Of a stretch of 64,000 bases of DNA, positions 16,926 to 24,614 are shown in pieces; positions within the stretch are counted from its first letter, which is position 1, and each line of letters starts with the position of its first letter. The notes under the pieces were generated by a model. That model made no database searches. It saw nothing but the letters and a program-made list of their open reading frames with translations, and had not been told where the DNA came from. Made by a program: the position numbers and the translations under genes. The stretch is from positions 3,534,001 through 3,598,000 of the forward strand of contig NZ_CP136562.1 of NCBI RefSeq assembly GCF_018215265.2. The letters run 5' to 3'. This DNA comes from Paenarthrobacter sp. GOM3. GTDB taxonomy: Bacteria; Actinomycetota; Actinomycetes; Actinomycetales; Micrococcaceae.

Positions 16926-19268
16926 GTGGCTTTACCAAATTCGCTGATCTCCTTGCTGGGCCGGACTCCCGACCCAGAGCAGCTGCGCCACGTCCACACC
17001 ATCCCTGCCCGAAAAGCCGTCAACGAGCCATGGCCCCAGTGGGTGCACCCGGACATCGTCGATGCCTACGGGACACTCGGCATCCAGGAACCGTACCGTC
17101 ACCAGGTCCAGGCTGCCGACATCGCCCACTCCGGCCAACACGTCGTCATCGCCACGGGTACAGCCTCCGGAAAGTCGCTCGCCTACCAGCTCCCCGCCTT
17201 GGACGCCATCCACCGTTCGGAACTGCGGGTCCTCTCCGACCCGGGAAAAATCCACGACGACGGCGCCGTCACCTTGTACCTGTCCCCCACCAAAGCCTTG
17301 GCGGCGGACCAGCTCGCGGCCATACGCGCGCTGAAGCTGCCCACGGTCAGGGCAGAAACGTACGACGGCGACACGGACGTCTCCGCGCGCCGTTGGATCC
17401 GGGACCACGCCAATTTCATCCTCGCCAACCCGGACATGCTGCATTTCGGGATTCTTCCCAATCACACTTGGTGGGCCCGGTTCTTCCGGCGGCTCCGATA
17501 CGTCATTGTGGACGAAGCACACAGTTACCGGGGCGTATTCGGTTCGCACGTGGCCAACCTCATGCGACGCCTCCGCCGGATCTGCGCGTACTATGGGGCT
17601 GGCACCTCTTTTCCGGAGCCGGTGTTTATCGCCGCTTCCGCCACCGCTTCCGACCCCGGAGTCTCGTTCGGCCGGCTGATCGGCGCCCCCGTCAGGGAAG
17701 TATCCGAAGACTGCTCTCCGCACGGTTCCACCACCGTGGCGTTCTGGGAACCCGCGCTGACCGACGTCAGGGGTGAAAACGGCGCCAAGCAGCGCAGGAC
17801 GGCCGTGGCGGAAACCGCGGACATCCTGGCCAACCTGGTCTCCTCCCGTGTCAGGACCATCGCCTTCATCAAGTCCAGACGCGGGGCCGAGTCCATTTCC
17901 TCCATCACCAAGAGGCTTCTGGACGAGGTTGACCCCAGCCTGCCGGGTAGGGTGGCCGCGTACAGGTCCGGTTACTTGCCCGAAGAACGGCGAGCCCTGG
18001 AACAAGCGTTGAGGTCCGGGCAGCTTTTGGGGGTCTCCAGCACATCTGCGCTGGAGCTCGGCATCGACATATCGGGGCTGGACGCCGTGCTGGTGGCTGG
18101 CTGGCCGGGAACACGGGCGTCCCTTTTCCAGCAGATCGGACGCGCGGGGCGCGCTGGACAAGACGCCATCGCGGCCTTCGTAGCCAGCGACGACCCCTTG
18201 GATACCTATCTGGTGAACCATCCGGAAGCCATCTTTGACGTGTCCGTTGAGGCCACCGTCTTCGATCCGGGTAACCCCTACGTCCTGGGTCCGCATTTGT
18301 GCGCGGCGGCGGCCGAGTTGCCCATCGGACCGGCAGAGCTGGAGCTCTTTGGTGCCACAGCCGAAGGTCTCCTGGATCGTTTGGTGGCCCAGGGGTATCT
18401 CCGCAAACGTCCGGCGGGATGGTTCTGGACCCACCCGGAGAGTGCGGCCGGAATGGTGAACCTCCGGGCCGACGGCGGCGGACCTGTGAGCATTGTCGAC
18501 GCCGGAACCGGATCCCTGCTGGGAACAATGGACTCGCCGCAGACGCACTACCAAGCCCACACCGGCGCTATCTATGTTCACCAAGGCGAAAGCTACTTGG
18601 TGGAGGACCTGAACGAGGCAGATCATTGCGTGATGGTTCGTCGGGTGAACCCCGACTTTTACACCACCGCCCGTGACGTCACCCAGATCGAAGTGCTTGA
18701 AACGTCCCGCACGGTCCAATGGGGAGACATCACGGTGCACTTCGGCGATGTCAAAGTAACGACGCAAGTGGTTTCCTTCCAGCGCAAGGCATTGATTTCG
18801 AACGAGATCCTCGGGGAGGAACCCCTTGAGCTCGGGGCCCGGGATCTGTTTACGAAGGCAGTCTGGTTCGTGGTGGACAACCGTTCGCTTCATGGTGCGG
18901 GACTGGTGGAGGCCCAGTTCCCTGGCGCATTGCATGCTGCCGAACATGCTGCCATTGGGCTCCTCCCTCTGGTTGCCTCCAGCGACCGATGGGACATTGG
19001 CGGTGTCTCGACTGCCTTGCATGCCGACACCGGAGTGCCCACGATCTTCGTCTATGACGGACACCCCGGAGGCGCCGGCTTCGCCGAACGCGGCTACGAG
19101 AAAGCCAAAATATGGTTGTCGGCCACCCGGGACGCCATCAAAGCCTGCGAGTGTGAGGCTGGCTGCCCGTCCTGTGTGCAGTCACCGAAGTGCGGCAATA
19201 AGAACAACCCGCTGGACAAGGCAGCCGCCGTCACCCTTCTGGACGTCCTGTTGAAGGACGCCATCTAG
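16926..19268 (+). CDS. DEAH-box helicase with C-terminal DUF1998 Zn-cluster (MrfA/YprA/Hrq1-like)
   Basis: Superfamily-2 DNA helicase of 780 residues. N-terminal RecA domain with Walker A IATGTASGKS (75-84), motif Ia YLSPTKALAADQL and Walker B VDEAH (195-199). Second RecA domain with STSALELGIDISGLD and the arginine-finger motif QQIGRAGRAGQDA. A winged-helix region follows, then the DUF1998 domain with four Cys in CECEAGCPSCVQSPKCGNKNNPLDK-type spacing. This set matches MrfA/Hrq1-like DNA-repair helicases. It is the 'helicase/secretion neighbourhood' helicase regularly found opposite Tad genes in actinobacteria (Rv3649 position). Start is GTG at 16926. It converges with the Tad operon, 36 bp between stops. 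Confidence 0.92.
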   Translation: MALPNSLISLLGRTPDPEQLRHVHTIPARKAVNEPWPQWVHPDIVDAYGTLGIQEPYRHQVQAADIAHSGQHVVIATGTASGKSLAYQLPALDAIHRSELRVLSDPGKIHDDGAVTLYLSPTKALAADQLAAIRALKLPTVRAETYDGDTDVSARRWIRDHANFILANPDMLHFGILPNHTWWARFFRRLRYVIVDEAHSYRGVFGSHVANLMRRLRRICAYYGAGTSFPEPVFIAASATASDPGVSFGRLIGAPVREVSEDCSPHGSTTVAFWEPALTDVRGENGAKQRRTAVAETADILANLVSSRVRTIAFIKSRRGAESISSITKRLLDEVDPSLPGRVAAYRSGYLPEERRALEQALRSGQLLGVSSTSALELGIDISGLDAVLVAGWPGTRASLFQQIGRAGRAGQDAIAAFVASDDPLDTYLVNHPEAIFDVSVEATVFDPGNPYVLGPHLCAAAAELPIGPAELELFGATAEGLLDRLVAQGYLRKRPAGWFWTHPESAAGMVNLRADGGGPVSIVDAGTGSLLGTMDSPQTHYQAHTGAIYVHQGESYLVEDLNEADHCVMVRRVNPDFYTTARDVTQIEVLETSRTVQWGDITVHFGDVKVTTQVVSFQRKALISNEILGEEPLELGARDLFTKAVWFVVDNRSLHGAGLVEAQFPGALHAAEHAAIGLLPLVASSDRWDIGGVSTALHADTGVPTIFVYDGHPGGAGFAERGYEKAKIWLSATRDAIKACECEAGCPSCVQSPKCGNKNNPLDKAAAVTLLDVLLKDAI

Positions 19269-19304
19269 GCTCCCGAAAGAGCCCGGCGCCCGGGGCCCGG
19301 CTGC

Positions 19305-19706
19305 CTAGGGTGGCCCCGATACCTGGGGTGGCGGCCCGGCACGAGCCCGTCCGGTGGCAGTGCCCCAGGCAATGGGGTACGCCAGTTCAGTGACGACTTC
19401 TACCTCGTCACCGCCGAGCACCTTGCAGGACGTGAGCCGGGCTTCTTGGCGCCCAGCAACATCGCCAGCCACTGCACAAGGTTCTCCCGACGCAAGACCC
19501 CGTTGGGCATCAGCCGCTGCCAGCGCCGCGAGGTCCGCCGCGGTGGCTGCCCGCGATGCCATAACGCCAGCCTGGGCCAGAAGCAGCAGTCCGCCCAGCA
19601 AGACCATCACCACAGCTCCCAGCGCCAAAGCCAGAACCGTCCCGGCCCCGCGGTCGGAATGGACATCGCCTGGTGGCGGATCATGGGATGTCGCAGTCGC
19701 TTTCAC
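19305..19706 (-). CDS. TadE-like pseudopilin-type protein (helicase/secretion neighbourhood)
   Basis: Last gene of the Tad operon; 133 residues. An N-terminal soluble part (DPPPGDVHSDRG) precedes the single membrane helix GTVLALALGAVVMVLLGGLLLLAQAG, then an Ala-rich amphipathic helix ASRAATAADLAALAAADAQRG, the typical TadE/TadG pattern; two Cys (about 78 and 94) follow. The Gly-Ala-Gly before the helix resembles a type IV pilin-like processing region. GTG start at 19706 overlaps the preceding tadE stop by 4 bases (GTGA). Probable minor pilin or assembly protein at the membrane; corresponds to Rv3654c by position. Confidence 0.8.
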   Translation of the reverse strand: MKATATSHDPPPGDVHSDRGAGTVLALALGAVVMVLLGGLLLLAQAGVMASRAATAADLAALAAADAQRGLASGEPCAVAGDVAGRQEARLTSCKVLGGDEVEVVTELAYPIAWGTATGRARAGPPPQVSGPP

Positions 19707-20089
19707 GGGGTACCCGACTCACTCCGGGCAGATGCAGTGGCCGTCATGGTCCAAGGGATCAGGTATCCCAAGGCCCCGCCAACCGGAGAGGAAGCTGTGA
19801 CCGTGCGCCAGCCGCCGTCCTCGGATAAGCCGGGAACTGCAGCTTCCCCGGCCAAGCGCTTCACGATGGCTTCCACCGACCCAGCGGACTCACCCCTTGC
19901 TGATGCACGCGCCCCCGCCCGGACCGCTTCCTCCAGCCGTACCTGAGTAATGCCCGCAGCGCCGCCTGCCAACAGGAAGGCAAGGAGCAACACCACCGCT
20001 GGCAAAGCGACGGCGAACTCGGCAGTGACAGCGCCCTGTTGTTTGCCCCAGCGGACCTCACTCCTGCGGGCAGGCAGCACTGGCGTCAT
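19703..20089 (-). CDS. TadE-family protein
   Basis: Minor pseudopilin-type membrane protein of 128 residues. The TadE signature QQGAVTAEFAVALPAVVLLLAFLLAGGAAG (17-46) shows the Gly-Ala-x-Thr-Ala-Glu-Phe processing/assembly motif leading into one membrane helix; the outside part is Gly/Ala/Ser-rich. In Tad systems TadE-like proteins are needed for pilus production. ATGA overlap with the upstream DUF4244 gene and GTGA overlap with the downstream TadE-like gene show tight coupling. Rv3655c occupies this position in M. tuberculosis. Confidence 0.85.
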   Translation of the reverse strand: MTPVLPARRSEVRWGKQQGAVTAEFAVALPAVVLLLAFLLAGGAAGITQVRLEEAVRAGARASARGESAGSVEAIVKRLAGEAAVPGLSEDGGWRTVTASSPVGGALGYLIPWTMTATASARSESGTP

Positions 20090-20502
20090 GGCAAGGACAG
20101 TGCCGTGCGGATCAGGTTGAGCAGGAAGCCGCGGACCTCTTCGCTGCGAAGGATGACCACCAGCAGCCCCGCCAAGCCCACGGCAGCCAACGTAGCAATG
20201 GCGTACTCCGCGGTAGCCATGCCCGCTTCCGAACCGAAAAGCCGGGCGTCAGTGCCCATGCGCCTGCCCCGCTCCCTCCGCCGCTTAATTGTCCCGGCTC
20301 CGTAGGGCCCAGGGAGATGAAGGTCAGTTGCGGGCCTTGGAGCAGGCATGTCCCCGAAGCCCGAATCCCTAAACGGCTCCAGTTCGAACTGCTCGATTCC
20401 GAAGGGTTCCATTGCATGTCCCTCCTCTGCAGTGGCGAGTGCCTGCCTTCCGCGGCGCAATTGGAAACGGCGTCCGGACGGAGCACGGAAAAGTGTTTTC
20501 AC
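20086..20502 (-). CDS. DUF4244 protein, candidate pilin subunit of the Tad system
   Basis: Membrane protein of 138 residues, the best candidate for the Flp-like major pilin. The C-terminal 50 residues are pilin-like: GSEAGMATAEYAIATLAAVGLAGLLVVILRSEEV shows the Gly-x-Ala-Thr-Ala-Glu-Tyr processing motif followed by one hydrophobic helix and a short C-terminal tail, as in Flp pilins. The N-terminal ~85 residues (Arg-rich, with an acidic patch) are longer than in typical Flp prepilins; an internal start (Met at about 81, MGTDARLFGSEAG) would give a 58-residue Flp-sized protein. GTG at 20502 has a GAAAGGAACC site. Confidence 0.8.
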   Translation of the reverse strand: MKTLFRAPSGRRFQLRRGRQALATAEEGHAMEPFGIEQFELEPFRDSGFGDMPAPRPATDLHLPGPYGAGTIKRRRERGRRMGTDARLFGSEAGMATAEYAIATLAAVGLAGLLVVILRSEEVRGFLLNLIRTALSLP

Positions 20503-20718
20503 GATTGGTTCCTTTCAAGAGATGTCAGCGGTTCTGCCGACGAATCAGACTCTTCCGTGGCCCAATCCGGCCTGGTAGGGGACGATTCCCGCAAGTGGAT
20601 AACCCCGGGCGCCGCGCCGTTTGTGGAGGAACAGTGGAACTGCAGAAATTCGGCACGACTGAGCGACCGGCAGGATTGCGCATCGGGCGCTCAGGGAGCT
20701 ATGTCGAGGCTGACCCAC

Positions 20719-21327
20719 TCAGCCGGAGGGGACCATGGCGATCAACACGGGCACGATGCCGAGGCAGATGAACGCGGGCAAGGAACACAGGCCCAATGGA
20801 ATGACGAGCTTCACTCCCAACGCGGCCGCCCGCTTCTCTGCGGCACGGAATGCTTCGCGGCGTTCCCGGGCAGCTTGGGCGTAGAGGATGGATGCTGACG
20901 GAGCCCCTGTGATCGCGGCGAAAGCCAACGCATCTTTCAACCGCCCCACTTCGGGGGCGTGCTGGGTGGGCATACGCCAGGCCGTCTCCCAATCGGCACC
21001 GATTGCCAGGGCGGCAACGACTGGTCTCAGCGACTGCTGGATCCCTGGGGAAGCGGCTCGAGAGATGAGTTCCAGCGCACGCCCGATGCTTGCACCGGCG
21101 TCGAGCATGGAAGCCACCAACTCCAGCATCATCGCGGTGTCCCGGAGACCGTCGGTCGGAGAGGCAGGATGGTCCGGATCGTTGGAAGGGTCGGGACCGG
21201 AGGCGTCCGCCGAGGCCCAAGGAAGCCCCTGCAATGTGCCGGGCGGGCCCTTACGACGCCCCCGCCCGGCACAACAGATGAACGAGGCCAAGGCCAGAAC
21301 GGCAACCATCAGCATGACTCCGGACAT
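20719..21327 (-). CDS. tadC: TadC-like type II/IV secretion inner-membrane platform protein
   Basis: Polytopic membrane protein of the GspF/TadC family, 202 residues, part of the assembly platform for the Tad pilus. N-terminal membrane helix (MLMVAVLALASFICC), a cytoplasmic T2SSF domain (AMMLELVASMLDAGASIGRALELISR, then GADWETAWRM and LAFAAITGAPSASILYAQA) and C-terminal helices (KLVIPLGLCSLPAFICLGIVPVLIAMV). The ATG at 21327 overlaps the tadB stop by one base (TGATG), fixing the start. A 216-bp gap separates it from DUF4244, so a separate pilin transcript is possible. Confidence 0.88.
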   Translation of the reverse strand: MSGVMLMVAVLALASFICCAGRGRRKGPPGTLQGLPWASADASGPDPSNDPDHPASPTDGLRDTAMMLELVASMLDAGASIGRALELISRAASPGIQQSLRPVVAALAIGADWETAWRMPTQHAPEVGRLKDALAFAAITGAPSASILYAQAARERREAFRAAEKRAAALGVKLVIPLGLCSLPAFICLGIVPVLIAMVPSG

Positions 21328-22103
21328 CAGAATCCGCCGGCAGCAGAGGCAACCAGCCGTGATGACCAGACCCGGCCCGCAACGGTCAGCAGGAGCCCGG
21401 CTCCAAAAGTGGCAACACCAAGGACGTTGTCCAGCAGGATTCCCAAGGGATCCACCCCCAGTGCCATCCCCAGGACCAGTCCGAAAACCGGGAGCCACGA
21501 CAACAACTTCACTGTGGCTTTGGGACCTGCGAGCGCAGTCTGCCGGGCAGCCTCCGCATCCTCTTCGGCAATAAGTTGGGCTGCGAAGCGGGTGAGGAGA
21601 TCTGCCAGTGGGCAGCCGCTGGTTTCGGCAACATCCAGGCAGGCGGCCAATTCCATCCATACACGCCGCTCAAGGCTCGCCCTGAGCGGGTATGACTTGG
21701 CTGCTGAGGTGCGGATTGCGTGGGCGGGTGAATTTCCCACGGCGGACGCTGCCCGTGCAGCGGTCAGGACCCTTTGCGATCCTTCCGAAAGCAGTGCCGC
21801 TTTGGCTGGTAGGAAGGGGTCTTCATCCGGCTGCGCTGCGTGGACGAGCCACAGTTCTTCCCACAGACGGGAAGGCCCGCGGCCACCACGCAACAAGGCA
21901 GCGAGCTGCTGGACCAGGACCACGAGGGACAGGGGCGCCGGGCGTTTTCTCTTTCGTAGGAAGCCCGAGGTGAAGCCGTGGATAATCCCGACCCACACCG
22001 ACTGTTTTCCCAGGCTCCGCCTGACACGTCGGCTGTCTGCTCGGGTACCTCGAAGATGCACCCACGCCGCGGACGCTGTGACGAGGACGAAGACGGCGAT
22101 CAT
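21327..22103 (-). CDS. tadB: TadB-like secretion platform protein
   Basis: Partner of TadC in the inner-membrane platform; 258 residues from the ATG at 22103, which overlaps the tadA stop (ATGA). N-terminal hydrophobic helix (IAVFVLVTASAAW), T2SSF-type helical domain (VLVQQLAALLRGGRGPSRLWEEL; ELAACLDVAETSGCPLADLLTRFA) and two C-terminal membrane helices (LLSWLPVFGLVLGMALGV; VLGVATFGAGLLLTVAG). A longer form from 22214 would run through tadA coding sequence and is not preferred. Confidence 0.86.
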   Translation of the reverse strand: MIAVFVLVTASAAWVHLRGTRADSRRVRRSLGKQSVWVGIIHGFTSGFLRKRKRPAPLSLVVLVQQLAALLRGGRGPSRLWEELWLVHAAQPDEDPFLPAKAALLSEGSQRVLTAARAASAVGNSPAHAIRTSAAKSYPLRASLERRVWMELAACLDVAETSGCPLADLLTRFAAQLIAEEDAEAARQTALAGPKATVKLLSWLPVFGLVLGMALGVDPLGILLDNVLGVATFGAGLLLTVAGRVWSSRLVASAAGGF

Positions 22104-23362
22104 GCGTTCTGGCCAATCCCAGGGAAAGGGGTCGAAGCATGCAGGCCGTCGTCCGTTGCCGCCACGTTCTGGTCGGCTGGCTCCAGCGCCAGCCGGGCGG
22201 CGAGTTCGGGCCACGCTGGTCCATGCTCCATTCCGGATGGACCACGTCGAAGTGCCGCTACTATCCGTTGCCCCTCGCTCGTGTCAGCCAGGACACCAAT
22301 GGATGCCACCTTTCGTCCCCTATGCGTCCGCTCTACGTGGATCACCACGTCCAGGGCACTTGAGACCTGCAACCGGACGGCCTCCGCGTTCAGCCCGGCG
22401 AGCGCGCCCAGCGCCACCAGCCGGGCCGGCACTGCCTCTGCTGTGTTGGCGTGGATGGTGCCCCCACCACCGGTGTGCCCGGTGTTGAGAGCCGTCAGTA
22501 ATTCCCGGACTTCAGCTCCCCGGCACTCTCCGACGATCAACCGGTCGGGGCGCATGCGCAATGCCTGCCTGACCAGGTCTCCCAGGTCCAATGCACCCCC
22601 ACCTTCCAGGTTCCCGTGCCGTGATTCCAGCGTCACCACGTGCGGGTGGACCGGGTTGAGCTCAGCCGCGTCCTCGATCAACACAAGGCGCTCCGTCGGA
22701 CTGCTCAGCCCGAGGAGCGTAGAGAGCAAAGTTGTCTTTCCCGAGCCTGTGGCACCACTGATCAGGAAGCTCAGCTTGCGGGCCATGATGGCGCGAAGGA
22801 CTACTTCCACGTGCTCCGGAAACATGCCCCGTTCCCGCAACTCCTCCAGCGCGAAGACTTCCTCACGTCGGATGCGGATGGACAGCAGGGTGCCTGCTGT
22901 CGATATGGGCGGGAGCACCGCGTGAATCCGATATCCGCCGTTCAGCCTGACGTCCACGCACGGCGAACCGTCATCCAGCCTTCGCCCGCCAGCCGAGATC
23001 AAACGGGATGCGAGCGACCTGACTTGTTGCTCTTGGTCGAAGCGGACAGCTGAACGTTCCAGGCCTTGGCCGCGGTCCACCCATACTGAATCCGGGCTGT
23101 TGACGAAGATGTCCGTGACCGCGGGGTCCCTTGCCAGCTGCTGCAGGGGACCCAGTCCGTTCAGTTCCGCATTGATCGACTCTGCTGCTTCCAGCGCACC
23201 GGCCGCGCCCAGGAGCCTGCCGCTCGCCTGGACTGCAGCCGCAACGGTGGACGGAGTAACAGGCCCGCTACCCGCGAGCACTGATTCGCGAACTGTTTCG
23301 AGAAGGACGGAGTCCAGCCGCCGGCTATGCCTCCTGCGTGCTGGATCGGGCAAGCGGTTCAT
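22100..23362 (-). CDS. tadA: TadA/CpaF-type secretion ATPase
   Basis: Hexameric ATPase that powers Tad pilus assembly; cytosolic, membrane-associated; 420 residues. N-terminal domain with NGLGPLQQLARDPAVTDIFVNSPDSVWVD, Walker A ISGATGSGKTTLL (201-213), Asp box LVLIEDAAEL, and the Walker B/His box RMRPDRLIVGECRGAEV (269-285) with NTGHTGGGGTIHANTAEA. These are the complete elements of the CpaF family, so it should be active. It overlaps both neighbours by 4 bases. Equivalent of Rv3659c. Confidence 0.94.
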   Translation of the reverse strand: MNRLPDPARRRHSRRLDSVLLETVRESVLAGSGPVTPSTVAAAVQASGRLLGAAGALEAAESINAELNGLGPLQQLARDPAVTDIFVNSPDSVWVDRGQGLERSAVRFDQEQQVRSLASRLISAGGRRLDDGSPCVDVRLNGGYRIHAVLPPISTAGTLLSIRIRREEVFALEELRERGMFPEHVEVVLRAIMARKLSFLISGATGSGKTTLLSTLLGLSSPTERLVLIEDAAELNPVHPHVVTLESRHGNLEGGGALDLGDLVRQALRMRPDRLIVGECRGAEVRELLTALNTGHTGGGGTIHANTAEAVPARLVALGALAGLNAEAVRLQVSSALDVVIHVERTHRGRKVASIGVLADTSEGQRIVAALRRGPSGMEHGPAWPELAARLALEPADQNVAATDDGLHASTPFPGIGQNA

Positions 23363-24471
23363 TGACCGGTTCCATTCAGTTCAAGGACAGCCGCTGCAAA
23401 ACGATCCACAGGTTTACGACGGCCGAGTTCCAGCAGGCGTCCCAGTTCGGTCCCGGACGCGACTCCCCGAAGCTCCGGAACCCGGCCTAGCAGCGGCAAC
23501 CCCAAGGAGTCGGCAATCAGCGAAGCATCCAGGGATGTGGCACTGTTTCCGCGGAGGAGCAGGCCCGAATCCACCGGCGGGAGCTCTTGCAGGATCCGCG
23601 CCGCCGCCACCGCGGACTTGAGGTGGGCCAGGGCTTGGAGCAGCAATCTGTCGCAGTCCCATGCGAGCGTTGCCATTCCTTCACCGCTGCGTCCAATGTC
23701 CACCACAATGAGTTCAAAGCTCCGGCGCGCGGCATCCATGACTGCAGCGACGGCACCTGCGTCAGGACTCGGGACTGCGTCCCGCGTTCCCGGCCACGAC
23801 AGGTACGCGAACCCACCGGCGATCGGCAGGGAATCCCGGAACTGGGTGGGATCAATGCTTCCCTTGGTTTCCGCGAAGTCGGGCCATCGAAGGCCGGAGA
23901 TATCGTCTGCCGTCACCGCCAGTTCCAGCCCACCACCCCAAGGATCGCCGTCGATAAGCATGGTGCTGATGCCATGGCTGGCTGCCGCCTGGGCCAGCCA
24001 GATGGCGGTGGTAGTGGCTCCTGCCCCGCCGCTGCCCCCGATAATGCCCACCACTGTCCCGCCCGGGTCAGGTGAACCGGACATGCTGAGGTGCTCGGCC
24101 AACCAGCCCGCCGCCTCAGGCAGTACCGCGACCCGTTCCGCTCCCAGGGCAGCTGCCAACCTCCACAGTCCATCGCCGTCCGAGGCTCTGCCCAGCAGCA
24201 CCGTAGGCGCTCTTCGCCGCGGTGGTAACTCCCGGACATCGCTGCCCACCAGCACAACGCCGGCGCTGTCCCAGCCATGGAGGGCTTCCCCAACATCCAC
24301 CGCGATCCTCAGGCTTCCTCCTGTGGCCGCGACGATTCGTTTGGCCTCCTCCCGAAGGTAGGTGTCACCGGAAACGAGGAGGACTTCGGCTGCATCCTGC
24401 GGCAGCCAGTTGGCACCCACCTCGACACCTTGACTGCCGGTTCGCTGTTGTCTTCGATCGTGCTTGCTCAT
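23359..24471 (-). CDS. ssd: CpaE-like/septum-site-determining (Ssd) MinD-family protein
   Basis: First gene of the Tad operon; 370 residues. N-terminal receiver-like region (EVLLVSGDTYLREEAKRIVAATG) without clear phospho-acceptor chemistry, then a ParA/MinD-like ATPase domain whose P-loop is IIGGSGGAGATTTAIWLAQ, a deviant Walker A in which the usual Lys before the two Thr is replaced by Ala. DGDPWGGGLE and IVVDIGRSGEG are the following motifs. In Caulobacter CpaE localises the pilus; M. tuberculosis Ssd (Rv3660c) affects septation. ATG at 24471. Divergent from the polymerase-like gene. Confidence 0.87.
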   Translation of the reverse strand: MSKHDRRQQRTGSQGVEVGANWLPQDAAEVLLVSGDTYLREEAKRIVAATGGSLRIAVDVGEALHGWDSAGVVLVGSDVRELPPRRRAPTVLLGRASDGDGLWRLAAALGAERVAVLPEAAGWLAEHLSMSGSPDPGGTVVGIIGGSGGAGATTTAIWLAQAAASHGISTMLIDGDPWGGGLELAVTADDISGLRWPDFAETKGSIDPTQFRDSLPIAGGFAYLSWPGTRDAVPSPDAGAVAAVMDAARRSFELIVVDIGRSGEGMATLAWDCDRLLLQALAHLKSAVAAARILQELPPVDSGLLLRGNSATSLDASLIADSLGLPLLGRVPELRGVASGTELGRLLELGRRKPVDRFAAAVLELNGTGQ

Positions 24472-24614
24472 GAAACCCACAATGGCGGCAGGGGGACGGC
24501 CCTTGAAGCCGCTATCGTCCGTATGTGCATAAACCGGCGCCCATGGCCGTGTGGAGGAATGGAGGGAAGGCCCCTGTGGGGAGGTACACCCCCGCACAAG
24601 GCAGAATGGAGACC

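Noticed and set aside
16932..19064. A 710-codon open frame antisense to the helicase
   Set aside because: It mirrors the third-position GC bias of the helicase gene, has no family motifs and overlaps a gene with complete helicase motifs.
19269..19304. A GC-rich hairpin terminator between helicase and the Tad operon
   Set aside because: The run of C and G offers several poor alternative pairings but no clean stem or T-run, so it was not annotated.
20959..22488. A 509-codon open frame on the plus strand over the tadC/tadB/tadA genes
   Set aside because: Antisense to tad genes with clear motifs; the translation is Arg/Ser/Pro-rich as expected for a shadow.
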